A DNA stretch of 64,000 nucleotides from Halarchaeum grantii (GCF_014647455.2 NZ_BMPF01000003.1:434001-498000), one strand, 5' to 3'. Shown: positions 7,540 through 17,099, counted from the stretch's first letter. Notes: generated from the sequence alone by a model not told the origin. Program-made: numbers and translations.

Positions 7540-8501
7540 TGTTCGGACACCCCCTCGGCGAGGCGGCCGCGCTTCACGTTCAGCCACATGAACGTCCCGA
7601 TGAAGACGACGGCGATGAGGCTGATTGCGGCGCCGCGTCCGTACTCGGAGAAGGAGAGGGCTTCGCGGTAGCCGTAGACGACGATGAGTTCGTTCGCCCG
7701 CGCGGGGCCGCCCTGATTGAAGACGTAGGGGACGAGGAACTGCTGGAAGGAGGCGGCGGCGGTGAGGATGGCCGCGAAGAGGACGGGGCGCTTGATCGAG
7801 GGGACGGTAACGTGGAGGAAGCGGGAGAGGTAGCCGGCGCCGTCGACTTTCGCGGCTTCGTGGAGTTCCTCGGAGACGTCTTGGAGCGCGCTGACGGTGA
7901 TGATGACCATGAAGGGGTAGGAGAGCCACGCTTCGGTGACGTTGTACGCCATGAAGGCGGTCCAGCGCCCGGAGAGCCACGCGATGGCCTCGATGCCGAC
8001 GGAGCCGAGGAGCTGGTTCGCGAGGCCGAACTGCGCGGAGCTGAAGATGCCGCGCCAGACGGTGATGGTGAAGATGGCGGGCAGCCCCATCGGGAGGACG
8101 ATGAGCGAGCGCATGAGGCGCTTGCCCCGAACGCGGTCGCTGGTGACGACGAGCGCGATGGTGATGCTGAGCGAGAGCTTGAGCGCGACGCTCGTCGCGA
8201 CGAAGAGCCACGTGATGCCGAAGGAGTTCCAGAACTGCGGGTCGGTGAGGACGCTCACGTAGTTCCGGAGGCCGACGAACGTCGCTTCGCCGAACGTCAG
8301 GACGGAGAAGGCCCCGTCGCCCGCGAAGAGGTTGGCGGGCGCGGCGTTCGTGAACGAGATGCCGACGAGGTAGAGCACCGGGAAGAGCATGAACGCCGCG
8401 AAGACGAACAGCCCGGGGAGGACGAGGAGGAGCGAGAGGTCCCGCTTCTCGAGGAAGGGGACGTCAGCGACCCGGTCGCCGACGGTCGAGATGGCCGACA
8501 T
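7536..8501 (-). CDS. malF: maltodextrin-type ABC transporter permease (MalF-like)
   Basis: A 321-residue CUT1 permease. The first membrane segment is at about 23-50, the others lie between 95 and 315, and the EAA docking loop is at 211-238 (EELHEAAKVDGA). It starts three bases after the binding-protein stop and overlaps the next permease gene. It pairs with MalG to form the channel. Confidence 0.84.
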   Translation of the reverse strand: MSAISTVGDRVADVPFLEKRDLSLLLVLPGLFVFAAFMLFPVLYLVGISFTNAAPANLFAGDGAFSVLTFGEATFVGLRNYVSVLTDPQFWNSFGITWLFVATSVALKLSLSITIALVVTSDRVRGKRLMRSLIVLPMGLPAIFTITVWRGIFSSAQFGLANQLLGSVGIEAIAWLSGRWTAFMAYNVTEAWLSYPFMVIITVSALQDVSEELHEAAKVDGAGYLSRFLHVTVPSIKRPVLFAAILTAAASFQQFLVPYVFNQGGPARANELIVVYGYREALSFSEYGRGAAISLIAVVFIGTFMWLNVKRGRLAEGVSEQ

Positions 8502-8504
8502 CGC

Positions 8505-9767
8505 TCACTCCCAGTTGCTGCGGACCGTCTCGGCGGCCTGCGAGAGCGCGGCTTCGGGCGTCGCGTCGCCGTTGAACGCCTTGATGAGCGCGCTCTCGAC
8601 GGGCGGCCAGACCTTGTTGACCTTCGGGTGGGTGGGCATCGGCGTGCCCTGGTCGACGGCTTCGGAGAAGGCCTTGACTTCGCCGGGGAGGTCGTCGCTG
8701 CCGACGAGGCTGGCGAGGACGGGGATGCTCCCCTGCTGTTCGGCGCGCTGGAGGATGTGGTCCTCGTTGGTGGCGAACCACTCGACGAACGAGCGGCCGG
8801 CCTCGGTGGCGGGGCCCCCCTCGCGCATCGCCTTCGAGAAGTACCACATCTTCACGCCCGTGTAGGGGTTGGCTTCGCCGCCCTCGGGTTTCGGCGGCGT
8901 CGTCACCTCGTAGTTGACGCCCTTCTCGTTGAGGGTGGAGAGGTACCACGGGCCGTTGATGGCGAACGCGGCGTTGCCGGAGGCGAAGATGGACGCCTGT
9001 GGCTCGTAGGTGGGGTCGTTGGGCATGTAGGGCTTGAAGTTGTCGAGGGCGAACTGGAGGCCCTCGACGACGGGGTCCTTGTCGATGCCGAGCATGTCGT
9101 CCTTCGAGGCGTCGAAGTAGTAGCCGCCGAACGCCTGGAGCCAACTGCTCGTGAAGTAGGGGTTGAAGGGGTAGCCGAGGCCGTACTGGTTCTTCGAGGG
9201 GTCGTGGTAGTCCGCCATGACGTCGACCATCTCGGCGACGGTCTCGGGGGGCTCGTCGACGATGTCGGTGTTGTAGATGAGCGTCACCGTCTCGGCGGCG
9301 TGCGGGAGGCCGACGATCTGCCCGTCGAACTGGACGGCGTCGGCGGCGGCGCTCGTAAAGGTGTCGAGCGAGACGTCGAGCTCCCCGGTCTGGTCGGCGA
9401 GGAAGCCGCGCTGGGTGTAGTCGCCGACCCAGTCGTGGGCGTGCTCGAAGGACTGCGGGCCCTGTCCGGCGGGGATGGCGCTCGTCGTCTTCTTCTCCAT
9501 GGAGGAGATGTCGGCGCCCTCGACGGTGTGGGGCGACTGCTCGTTGAACGCGGTGATGGCGTCCTCGCGGAGCGGCTGCTCGGTGTCGGTGAGCGCGTAC
9601 CACGCGGTCGCCGTCCCGCCCCGTTCGGTCGTGGTGTCGCCGCCGTCGCTCGACGCGTCGCCCGAGGGGGTGCTCTCGGACTGCTGGACGCCGACGCATC
9701 CGGTCAACGCGACGAGCGCGCTGGCGCTTCCGACTCCGGCGATGAACTCCCTGCGGTTCGATGTCAT
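8505..9767 (-). CDS. malE: extracellular sugar-binding lipoprotein (MalE-like)
   Basis: A 420-residue family 1 solute-binding protein. The N-terminus has a Tat signal (RR at 5-6), a hydrophobic stretch and a lipobox LTGC with Cys24, so it is probably exported folded and lipid-anchored outside the cell. A Ser/Thr/Gly/Asp-rich linker follows the cysteine. It delivers sugar to the MalF/MalG permease pair. A minus-strand TATA-like sequence near 9797-9807 lies about 35 bases before the ATG. Confidence 0.87.
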   Translation of the reverse strand: MTSNRREFIAGVGSASALVALTGCVGVQQSESTPSGDASSDGGDTTTERGGTATAWYALTDTEQPLREDAITAFNEQSPHTVEGADISSMEKKTTSAIPAGQGPQSFEHAHDWVGDYTQRGFLADQTGELDVSLDTFTSAAADAVQFDGQIVGLPHAAETVTLIYNTDIVDEPPETVAEMVDVMADYHDPSKNQYGLGYPFNPYFTSSWLQAFGGYYFDASKDDMLGIDKDPVVEGLQFALDNFKPYMPNDPTYEPQASIFASGNAAFAINGPWYLSTLNEKGVNYEVTTPPKPEGGEANPYTGVKMWYFSKAMREGGPATEAGRSFVEWFATNEDHILQRAEQQGSIPVLASLVGSDDLPGEVKAFSEAVDQGTPMPTHPKVNKVWPPVESALIKAFNGDATPEAALSQAAETVRSNWE

Positions 9768-9934
9768 GGATGAACGTTAGTTGTGTTTGTAGTTCGTATA
9801 TTAAATTCTTCGGTTCTGGGGTCTGTGGAGCGAGAATACGGGCGTTTGAGACGTCTCTGCCGGCGGTCCGGGGCGAGTAAGCGAGCCATCGGGGACGAGT
9901 CGAGCCGGGCCTCGCCACCGTCTATGAAGTCCTA

Positions 9935-9945
9935 TGTAATATTAC
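9935..9945. promoter_or_regulatory. palindrome, candidate TrmB-type operator
   Basis: TGTAATATTAC contains the perfect palindrome GTAATATTAC and lies between the divergent malE and malK genes, about 28 bases before the malK TATA box. A related TGTAATAGTAT occurs at 13277-13287 between the two glycosidase genes. The link to the TrmB protein at 15454 is inferred. Confidence 0.35.
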
Positions 9946-9972
9946 TTCCCACATGATGGTAACGGGGGAAGA

Positions 9973-9979
9973 TTTATAT
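9973..9979 (+). promoter_or_regulatory. TATA box of malK
   Basis: TTTATAT is centred about 28 bases before ATG 10004. This spacing fits a leaderless transcript and supports the start at 10004 rather than the in-frame upstream ATG at 9953. Confidence 0.65.
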
Positions 9980-10003
9980 CTTCACGTGTCAACCTCTCTC
10001 GGG

Positions 10004-11140
10004 ATGGCAACCGTCACGCTCGACACCCTCCGAAAAGAGTTCGACAACGGGCGAATCGTCGCCGTCGACGACGTCTCGCTCGACGTCGCGGACGGCGAGT
10101 TCGTCACCGTCGTCGGCCCCTCTGGATGCGGGAAGTCGACCACCCTCCGCATGATCGCGGGCCTCGAGAGTCCGACGAGCGGCTCGATCCGCATCGGCGG
10201 CGAGGACGTCACCGACCTGCACGCGCGCGACCGGGACGTCGCGATGGTGTTCCAGAACTACGCGCTCTACCCGCACAAGACCGTCCGCGAGAACATGGCG
10301 TTCGGCCTGCGGATGAGCACCGACCTCTCGAAGGCCGAGCGCCGCGAGAAGGTCGACGAGACGGCGGAGATGATGGGCATCGAGGAGCTCCTCGACGACA
10401 CGCCCGGGGAGCTCTCCGGCGGGCAGAAACAGCGCGTCGCGCTCGGGCGCGCGATCGTCCGCGAGCCCGACGTCTTCCTCTTCGACGAACCGCTCTCGAA
10501 CCTGGACGCGAAGCTCCGCACGACGATGCGCACGGAGATCCAGCGCCTCCAGGACGAACTCGGCGTCACCTCCATCTACGTGACGCACGACCAGGAGGAG
10601 GCGATGACGATGGGTGACCGCCTCGCCATCCTCGACGGCGGCGAACTCCAGCAGACCGGCCGCCCGAAGGACGTCTACGAGCGCCCGCGCAACGAGTTCG
10701 TCGGCGGCTTCGTCGGGTCGCCCTCGATGAACACGCTCCCGGTCGTGGCGTCGGGTGACGACTCCGGCGTCACGCTCTCGAACGACCGCGTGCGCTACGA
10801 CCTCTCGGGCGAGCGCGCGCGCCGCGTCGCCGACGCTGGCGTCGAGGACATCCATCTCGGCGTCCGCCCCGAGGACGTCCGCGTCGTCGACTCCGGCGGC
10901 ATCGACACCGTCGTCGACGTCGTCGAACCCGTGGGGAGCGACAACTACCTCTATCTCGACCTCGGCCCGGACTTCATCGCGCGCGTCGACGCCGACGTCG
11001 AACCAGCGATGGACGACCGCATTCAGGTCACCTTCGACGAGCGCGACGTCCACCTCTTCGACGCCCGCACCGGCGACTCCCTCCTCTACGACGGGGACGC
11101 CGAGGGCGACGAGCGCGACGAACGGACGATTCCCGCCTGA
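10004..11140 (+). CDS. malK: sugar ABC transporter ATP-binding protein (MalK-like)
   Basis: A 378-residue ATPase that powers sugar import. Walker A GPSGCGKST is at 38-46, the Q-loop glutamine at 84, signature LSGGQKQR at 137-144, and Walker B VFLFDE at 157-162, with the H-loop THDQ after it. From about 240 a TOBE/OB regulatory domain follows, as in MalK/MsmX/UgpC. The gene is divergent from malEFG, so both units share a 236-base promoter region. The acidic tail is ordinary for a haloarchaeon. Confidence 0.9.
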   Translation: MATVTLDTLRKEFDNGRIVAVDDVSLDVADGEFVTVVGPSGCGKSTTLRMIAGLESPTSGSIRIGGEDVTDLHARDRDVAMVFQNYALYPHKTVRENMAFGLRMSTDLSKAERREKVDETAEMMGIEELLDDTPGELSGGQKQRVALGRAIVREPDVFLFDEPLSNLDAKLRTTMRTEIQRLQDELGVTSIYVTHDQEEAMTMGDRLAILDGGELQQTGRPKDVYERPRNEFVGGFVGSPSMNTLPVVASGDDSGVTLSNDRVRYDLSGERARRVADAGVEDIHLGVRPEDVRVVDSGGIDTVVDVVEPVGSDNYLYLDLGPDFIARVDADVEPAMDDRIQVTFDERDVHLFDARTGDSLLYDGDAEGDERDERTIPA

Positions 11141-11230
11141 GCGGTCCCGTCGCACGGGCGTGACGGCCGCCGGTCCGCGTTCCGATTCCTTCTCCCGCAC
11201 GCGACGGCCACGGGCGACGCGGCTGCCCGT

Positions 11231-13240
11231 CTATTCGACGTGCCCGTCCGGGGTGGCGGCGCGCTCGTCGCCCTCGAGGAGCGCGAGCGTCGCGCTCCGG
11301 ATGGCGTGCGGCCAGCCGAGCGGCGTCGCGGAGTCCGGCGTCCCGTCGTCGAAGACCTGCTCGGGGAGGTGGCCGGCCTCCGTGACGAGGGCACCGCCCG
11401 GCGCGACGAGCGCGAGCAACTCGCGGGCGCGCCGGTCGAGGGCGGTGGCGCGCTCGTCGCCGGCGGCGCGACAGAGCGCGGCGAGTTCGGCGGCGGCGTT
11501 CGCGCCCCACGCGGTCGAGACGGTCCAGATCTTCTCGCCGCCCTGCTCGCGCTGACGCCACGCGTCCCCCTCGTAGCGAACGAGGCCGCGAACGGCGCCC
11601 GCGTCGCGTTCGAGGCCGTCGAGGACGGTCGTGACGTGCTCGACGAGTCGGTCGCGGCGCGTCGCGTCCACGTCGCCGACGCGGGCGTAGGCGCGATGGG
11701 CGCTCGCGAGCGCGAGCGTCGCGGAGTCGAGGCGGTCGTCGAGGCCGTCCTCGGGGCTCTCGGGGCCGTACTCGCGGAGGGCGTACGCGCCGCGCGATTC
11801 GACCCAGAGGTCGTCGATGGCGTCGTACACGTCGTCGGCGTGCTCGCGGGCGCGTGAACCGACGGCGTCGTCGCGTTCGGCCGCGACGGTGGCGTAGGCG
11901 TCGAGGAACGTCGCGGCGGTGTGCGTGAAGCGCCCGGTCATGTCCTCCCACGCGTTCTGGCAGGTCTCGGGGCGGCCGTCGGCGGCGAGGGAGGCGTCGA
12001 GGCCGTCCACGCCGGCCGCGACGACGTCCGCGTAGTCGCCGTCGTCGTAGTCCGCGAGGAAGCTGAGCACGCTCGCGGTCTGGTCGGCCTGATAGTTGTG
12101 GCCGTCGCCGGCTTCGAGGCGGCCGTTCGCCCACCCGGGCGCGAGCGAGCCGTCGAACGCCCAGACGCGGTGTGGCCACGTGCCGTCGTCGAGCTGGGCG
12201 GCGGCGTAGGCGTCGGCGCTCCGCGCGAACCACTCCTCGAGGCCGAGGTCGAAGCGCCGGTCGGCGGTACGGAGGAAGCCCGAGATCTCGGCGTCGTCGC
12301 GGAACCACGCGTAGCCGTAGCCGCCGGAGTGGACGTAGTGGGGGTCGAAGTCGGGGCCGGCGATGCGGAGGCCGGTGGCCCCGGTGAGCGAGGCGAGCAC
12401 GCGGAGGTCGGTGGCGACGGCGTCGGCGGCGTCGCCCGCGTTCTCGGGGCCGGTGCCGGCGTCGGTGTGCGCGGCGTCGCGGAGCGTCTGTGCGTCCGCG
12501 TCGGCGGCGTCGCGGATGGCGGCGAGCGCATCGTCGCGCGGCGTCTCGGTGCGCGAGGTGAGGAGGGTGGCGAGGGTGGCGTGGCCGCCGTCACCGGGGA
12601 CGACACCGAGGACGGCGCCGGTGAGGAGGGCGTCGTCGTAGCGGCCCTCGGGGCGCTCGCGGGGGTAGTCGCGGGGGTCGTCGCCGAGGACGGCGCCGAA
12701 CTCCGTCGCGTCGCCGCGAACGGTGTGGAAGCCGGTGGCGCTCGCGAGGTAGTTGGCTTCGTCGGCGTGATAGACCTCGACGGCGTCGCCGTGGTGGAGT
12801 TGGGCGAGGCGGTCAGCGCGGCCGTCGGGGGTGAACTCGACGTAGCAGACGATGTCGACGCCGTCGGCGTCGCGCAGGTCGAAGTGGGTGCGGTGGCGCG
12901 CGCCGTCGGCGTAGTCGTACTGGACGACGGTGCCGTGGGCAGTCTCGTGCGTCGTCTCGACGAGCGCGGTGTCGTCGACGTAGCGCTGGGTGGCGTTCGC
13001 GGCGTCGAACCACTCGGGGTCGCTCGCCTCGTCGGTGCGGACGCCGAAGCGCGAGCGTGCGATGCCGCTGTGTCCGACGAGCGGATAGCTGTGGTCGCGG
13101 ACGGCACCCGAGGAATCGATGTGGATGAGGCGCCCGTCGTGGCCGGTGAAGCGGCCGTCGGTGGTGCGGCGTTCGCCGGGGAAGCGTCTGTCATGGTCGC
13201 GGTGGCGCTTGTAGTCGCGGAGCGCGTCGCGGAGATGCAT
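11231..13240 (-). CDS. glycoside hydrolase family 15 (glucoamylase-like)
   Basis: A 669-residue protein with an N-terminal beta-sandwich-like region and a C-terminal (alpha/alpha)6 barrel, the GH15 layout. The substrate site shows WFRDDAEI near 310. The candidate general acid is the Glu in WEDMTG near 430 and the candidate base is in PEQ near 626. It would release glucose from maltodextrins or from trehalose or dextran. There is no signal peptide, so it is probably cytoplasmic. A TATA-like TCTAATAGAT near 13263-13272 gives leaderless spacing to the ATG at 13240. The long in-frame extension beyond 13240 is antisense to the next gene and is rejected. Confidence 0.87.
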   Translation of the reverse strand: MHLRDALRDYKRHRDHDRRFPGERRTTDGRFTGHDGRLIHIDSSGAVRDHSYPLVGHSGIARSRFGVRTDEASDPEWFDAANATQRYVDDTALVETTHETAHGTVVQYDYADGARHRTHFDLRDADGVDIVCYVEFTPDGRADRLAQLHHGDAVEVYHADEANYLASATGFHTVRGDATEFGAVLGDDPRDYPRERPEGRYDDALLTGAVLGVVPGDGGHATLATLLTSRTETPRDDALAAIRDAADADAQTLRDAAHTDAGTGPENAGDAADAVATDLRVLASLTGATGLRIAGPDFDPHYVHSGGYGYAWFRDDAEISGFLRTADRRFDLGLEEWFARSADAYAAAQLDDGTWPHRVWAFDGSLAPGWANGRLEAGDGHNYQADQTASVLSFLADYDDGDYADVVAAGVDGLDASLAADGRPETCQNAWEDMTGRFTHTAATFLDAYATVAAERDDAVGSRAREHADDVYDAIDDLWVESRGAYALREYGPESPEDGLDDRLDSATLALASAHRAYARVGDVDATRRDRLVEHVTTVLDGLERDAGAVRGLVRYEGDAWRQREQGGEKIWTVSTAWGANAAAELAALCRAAGDERATALDRRARELLALVAPGGALVTEAGHLPEQVFDDGTPDSATPLGWPHAIRSATLALLEGDERAATPDGHVE

Positions 13241-13262
13241 GGCCGTAGTTGGTCGCCGGGGG

Positions 13263-13287
13263 TCTAATAGATATGGTGTAATAGTAT
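13263..13287. promoter_or_regulatory. shared promoter region of the divergent glycosidase genes
   Basis: The 102-base gap between the GH15 and GH13 genes holds an AT-rich core. It includes a minus-strand TATA-like sequence at 13263-13272 for GH15 and TGTAATAGTAT at 13277-13287, which resembles the malK palindrome at 9935-9945. Confidence 0.4.
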
Positions 13288-13342
13288 CTCTAAGATTTCC
13301 GGAATCGCTGGCTCCAAGTGACCGACCCGCGAGCGGACGTGT

Positions 13343-15409
13343 ATGCACCACCCCGGGCCACCCCGGTTCGTCGACGTCGGCGAGACGGTCGACCTCGCCC
13401 CCCGAAACCCCGACCCCGACGCCACCTACCGCTGGCGCCTCCGCGAGCGCCCCAGCGGGAGCGACGCCGGCGTCGGCGACGCGCCCGTCGTCGCCCTCGA
13501 ACCCGACGCTCCCGGCCGCTACGAACTCGAACTCGACGCCCCGGACGGCACGCACGTCCAGACCGTCCACGCCTACGACGTCGTCGAGGAACCCGTCACG
13601 TTCCGCGTCGCCGACGACGACGTCGACGCCGACCCGGCGGCCGTCGAGTTCGTCTCCGTCTACGGGGCGTTCAACGACTTCACGATGGGGACGCTCACCG
13701 CCGAGCGGAGCGCCGACGACGACGCGTGGGTCTACGAGACGACGCTCCAACCGGGGACGCACGAGGCGCTCTTCGCCGTCGACGGCGAGTTCGACGCCTT
13801 CGCCGCCGACGAGGTGGTCGTCGAGGGGCCCGGCCGGCCCCGCGTCTCGCTCGACGCGGCGGTACGCGGTGACGAACTCGTCGTGCGCGCGGCCGCCGAG
13901 GCCGCCCCGAACGGGCGCGACCCCGAAACGGTCTTCGCGTTCGACGACCGCGACGCGCTCTCGCGCGCCGACGCGACCGTTGACGGCGCCGAACTCCGCG
14001 TCCCCCTCGACGCCATCCCCGTCCACGCGCGCCTGCACGCCGTCCCGGTCGCCGAGCGCCACGGCGTCGCGGCGACGCTCGAAATCGAACGCGACGGCGA
14101 GGACGTCGCCCTCTCGGACCCCGGCGGGGCGCCCGACTGGGTACGTGAGGCCACCATCTACGAGATATTCGTCCGCGAGTTCGCGGGCGCGGACCTCGAC
14201 ACGACCTTCGGAGCGATCGAGGAGCGCGTCCCCTATCTGGCGCATCTCGGCGTCGACGCCGTCTGGTTCACGCCCGTCTGCGCGAGCCCGACCCGCCACG
14301 GCTACCACATCACGGACCTCTTCGACACTGCCGACGACCTCGGGACGCGCGCGGAGTTCGAGTCGCTCGTCGAGACCCTCCGGGACGCCGGCATCAGGGT
14401 GCTCTTCGACCTCGTCATCAACCACACGTCGCGCGACCACCCCGCCTTCCACCTCCACCGCGCGGGCGTCCCCGCGTACGCCGAGCACTACGAGCGCGTC
14501 CCCGCAGAACAGGACACGACGGACGTCGACTGGGCGGGCGCGGACGCGCCCGGCCACTACTTCAACTGGGCGAAGATACCGAACCTGAACTACGACTCGC
14601 TCGCCGTCCGCGCGTGGATGCTCGACGTCGTCGACGAGTGGGCGGACGTCGTGGACGGCTTTCGCTGCGACGTCGCGTGGGGCGTCCCGCACGGCTTCTG
14701 GAAGGAGGTCCGCGCCCGCGTGAAAGCCGACGACGCCGACTTCCTCCTCCTCGACGAGACGGTGCCCCGCGAGGTGGACTTCGATGAGGACGAGTTCGAC
14801 GTCCACTACGACACGGACTTCTACGAGGCGCTCCGCGACGTCGGGTCAGGGGAGGCGCCCGCCGACGCCGTCCTCGACGCGCTCGACGCGTCGCGTCGCC
14901 ACGGGTTCCCGGCGGACGCCGCGCACATGCGCTACGTGGAGAACCACGACGAGGACCGCTATACGGAGGTGTGTGGTGAGGCGCCGCTGCGCGCCGCCGT
15001 CGGCGCGACGTTCACCCTCCCGGGCGTCCCGATGATCTACTACGGGCAGGAGCGCGGCGTCGCGGACTACCGCGGCCCGATGCGGTGGTACGACGGCGAC
15101 GCCGACCTGACCGCGTTCCACCGCCGCCTCGTCGCCCTTCGCGACGAGCACGACGCCCTGCGCGCGCCCGCCGCGGCCGTCGAACGCGTCGCACACACCT
15201 GCGAGTCGGGCGACGCCGACGACGTGACGGTCTACGCCCGCGAGGGCGACGAGGAGACGCTCGTCGTCGCGCTCCACTTCGGTGCGGGCGAGGCCGTCGT
15301 CGACGTCGAGCGCGCCGTCGACGCGACCGACCTCGTCTCGGGGGCGGACGCGCGCGTCGCGGCCGGCCTCGCCGTCGACTCCGTCGCGGTCTTCGCGGCG
15401 CGCGAGTAG
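13343..15409 (+). CDS. glycoside hydrolase family 13 (alpha-amylase/cyclomaltodextrinase-like)
   Basis: A 688-residue enzyme. About 260 residues of beta-rich N-terminal domains, including a glycogen-binding-like segment (VYGAFNDFTMGT), precede the catalytic barrel. The four GH13 motifs are present: DLVINHT near 355, GFRCDVAW near 438 with the nucleophile Asp, LLDETVP near 470 with the acid Glu, and ENHDEDR near 532. A beta domain closes the protein. There is no signal peptide, so it probably acts on imported maltodextrins inside the cell together with the divergent GH15 enzyme. The exact specificity (amylase, neopullulanase or cyclodextrinase) cannot be told. Confidence 0.88.
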   Translation: MHHPGPPRFVDVGETVDLAPRNPDPDATYRWRLRERPSGSDAGVGDAPVVALEPDAPGRYELELDAPDGTHVQTVHAYDVVEEPVTFRVADDDVDADPAAVEFVSVYGAFNDFTMGTLTAERSADDDAWVYETTLQPGTHEALFAVDGEFDAFAADEVVVEGPGRPRVSLDAAVRGDELVVRAAAEAAPNGRDPETVFAFDDRDALSRADATVDGAELRVPLDAIPVHARLHAVPVAERHGVAATLEIERDGEDVALSDPGGAPDWVREATIYEIFVREFAGADLDTTFGAIEERVPYLAHLGVDAVWFTPVCASPTRHGYHITDLFDTADDLGTRAEFESLVETLRDAGIRVLFDLVINHTSRDHPAFHLHRAGVPAYAEHYERVPAEQDTTDVDWAGADAPGHYFNWAKIPNLNYDSLAVRAWMLDVVDEWADVVDGFRCDVAWGVPHGFWKEVRARVKADDADFLLLDETVPREVDFDEDEFDVHYDTDFYEALRDVGSGEAPADAVLDALDASRRHGFPADAAHMRYVENHDEDRYTEVCGEAPLRAAVGATFTLPGVPMIYYGQERGVADYRGPMRWYDGDADLTAFHRRLVALRDEHDALRAPAAAVERVAHTCESGDADDVTVYAREGDEETLVVALHFGAGEAVVDVERAVDATDLVSGADARVAAGLAVDSVAVFAARE

Positions 15410-15453
15410 CGATCACCGAGGGGTATACAACCCTCGCACGCCCATCCCCCGGT

Positions 15454-16506
15454 ATGGACTCAGCGGACGTCGAAACCCTGCTCAGGCGCTTCGGCCTCTC
15501 GGAGAAGGAGGTCGACACCTACCTGACGATACTCGAACTCGGGGAGGCGAAGGCGAGCACCGTCTCGGACGAGGCGGGGACCTCGAAGCGCTACGTCTAC
15601 AGCATCGCGGAGGAGCTCGAGGAGCGCGGCTTCGTCGAGGTGAACGACCACGCGGTGCCGACGACGATACGCGCCCGGCCGCCCGAGGAGGTGCGCGCCT
15701 CGCTCACGGACGACGTGGAAGAGATGGCGCCCGCGCTCGAGACCTACTACTCCCAACCGGAAGCGCCCACGCAGGAGTTCGAGGTGGTGAAGTCGCGCGT
15801 GACGGTGCTCAAGCGCCTCTCACAGTTCGTCTCGCGCGCGGAGTCGGAGATCACGCTCGCGGTGCCGGCCACGCACCTCGACGCCGTCCGCGAGGACCTC
15901 CGGGACGCCGTCGAACGCGGCGTCTTCGTCCTCCTGCTCGTCTCGGACGCGGACCCGGGGGCGGACGCGGACCTCGACGGCGTCGCGTCGGTCGCGCGCG
16001 TCTGGGAGCAGCCGATGCCGACGATGCTCACGGTCGACCAGAGCGGATGCGTCGTCGCGCCGAGCGAGATGCTCGCGCGCTCGAACAGCGACGAGCAGGC
16101 CATCGCGTTCGAGCAGCCCCAACTCGGCCCCGTCATCGTCGGCTCCTTCCTCGGGAACTACTTCCCGATGGCGAGCGAGGTGTACACGACGGCGCGCGAC
16201 GACCTCCCAGCGACCTACGTGGACTTCCGGAACGCCGTGTTGCAAGCGACGCTGCATCGCCGCGAGGGCGACGGTCTGCGCGTCACGGTCGAGGGCCACT
16301 TCGTCCGCGACCCCGGCGACGCGGTGACGCTCGACGGCCGCGTCGTCGAGGTGCGCCAGTCGCTGCTCGAACCCGCGACGAACTCCTTCCCCGTGGAGAC
16401 GTCGCTCGTGGTGGAGACGGACGACGGCGACGTCCACACGGTCGGCGGTCAGGGGTCGTTCGTCGAGGACGTCGAGGCGGACGAAGCGACGCTCTACTGG
16501 AGCTAA
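15454..16506 (+). CDS. trmB: TrmB family sugar-sensing transcription regulator
   Basis: A 350-residue protein. An N-terminal winged helix (about 5-70, LLRRFGLSEKEVDTYLTILE) is followed by a coiled linker and a C-terminal sugar-binding domain from about 110, as in TrmB and TrmBL proteins. Haloarchaeal TrmB responds to glucose and controls sugar metabolism genes. Its position right after the importer and amylase genes suggests local control. A TATA-like GTATACA at about 15423-15429 gives leaderless spacing to the ATG at 15454. Confidence 0.87.
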   Translation: MDSADVETLLRRFGLSEKEVDTYLTILELGEAKASTVSDEAGTSKRYVYSIAEELEERGFVEVNDHAVPTTIRARPPEEVRASLTDDVEEMAPALETYYSQPEAPTQEFEVVKSRVTVLKRLSQFVSRAESEITLAVPATHLDAVREDLRDAVERGVFVLLLVSDADPGADADLDGVASVARVWEQPMPTMLTVDQSGCVVAPSEMLARSNSDEQAIAFEQPQLGPVIVGSFLGNYFPMASEVYTTARDDLPATYVDFRNAVLQATLHRREGDGLRVTVEGHFVRDPGDAVTLDGRVVEVRQSLLEPATNSFPVETSLVVETDDGDVHTVGGQGSFVEDVEADEATLYWS

Positions 16507-16532
16507 ATGGATCCGTACGCGTTCGAGGCGGT

Positions 16533-17099
16533 TCAGTCGAGCTCGCGTCGCATCTCGAACTCGAGGGCGTGCTTGGCGACGACCTCGAAGTCGTAGCGCT
16601 CGTAGAGCGCGACGGCGGGCGCGTTCGACTTCTCGACGTGGAGCCAGACGGTGTCGACGCCGCGCTCGCGGCCGAACGCGAAGAGCGCGCGCATCGTGTG
16701 CGTGCCGACGCGCGCGCCCTGATAGTCCGGTTGGACGAAGATGGCGAGTTCGCGCGTGCCGTCGTCGCGTTCCGAGTCGGGGACGAGGACGGCGTGCGCG
16801 GCGGGCGTCCCGTCGTGGCGGACGACGACGTGGTGGGCGCCGAGGTCGCCGAGGCGCTCGAGCCACGAGCGGACGGCGTCGCTCCCGAGCGGCGGGAGGC
16901 CCTGCGCGCGGTCGGCGTGGTCAAACGTCACGTACATCCCGGTGAGGTCGTCGACGACGTCGGCGCTCAGGCGGCCGTGATAGCCGGTGATGTCGAGGGT
17001 CCGGCCCCGCTCGTCGTCGACGGTGGTGACGAACTCACTGCCCGACGACGAAGTTGACGAACGATTTTTGAATTCTGTATTTGGGGCGCCACTCGACAT
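16533..17099 (-). CDS. GNAT family N-acetyltransferase
   Basis: A 188-residue acetyltransferase that uses acetyl-CoA. The acetyl-CoA-binding motif A is seen as FVQPDYQGARVGTHTM near 138-153, followed by LYERYDFEVVAKH near the C-terminus. The first 30 residues are Ser-rich and probably flexible, so a shorter start is possible. Its substrate is unknown. It converges on trmB. Confidence 0.8.
   Translation of the reverse strand: MSSGAPNTEFKNRSSTSSSGSEFVTTVDDERGRTLDITGYHGRLSADVVDDLTGMYVTFDHADRAQGLPPLGSDAVRSWLERLGDLGAHHVVVRHDGTPAAHAVLVPDSERDDGTRELAIFVQPDYQGARVGTHTMRALFAFGRERGVDTVWLHVEKSNAPAVALYERYDFEVVAKHALEFEMRRELD

Noticed and set aside
7812-9773. 653-codon plus-strand frame across malF and malE
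   Set aside because: Antisense shadow. The minus strand has permease and lipoprotein features and overlapping starts.
11231-14806. 1191-codon frame on the minus strand
   Set aside because: Only the part from 13240 downward matches GH15. The rest is antisense to the GH13 gene and has the composition of a reverse-frame shadow.
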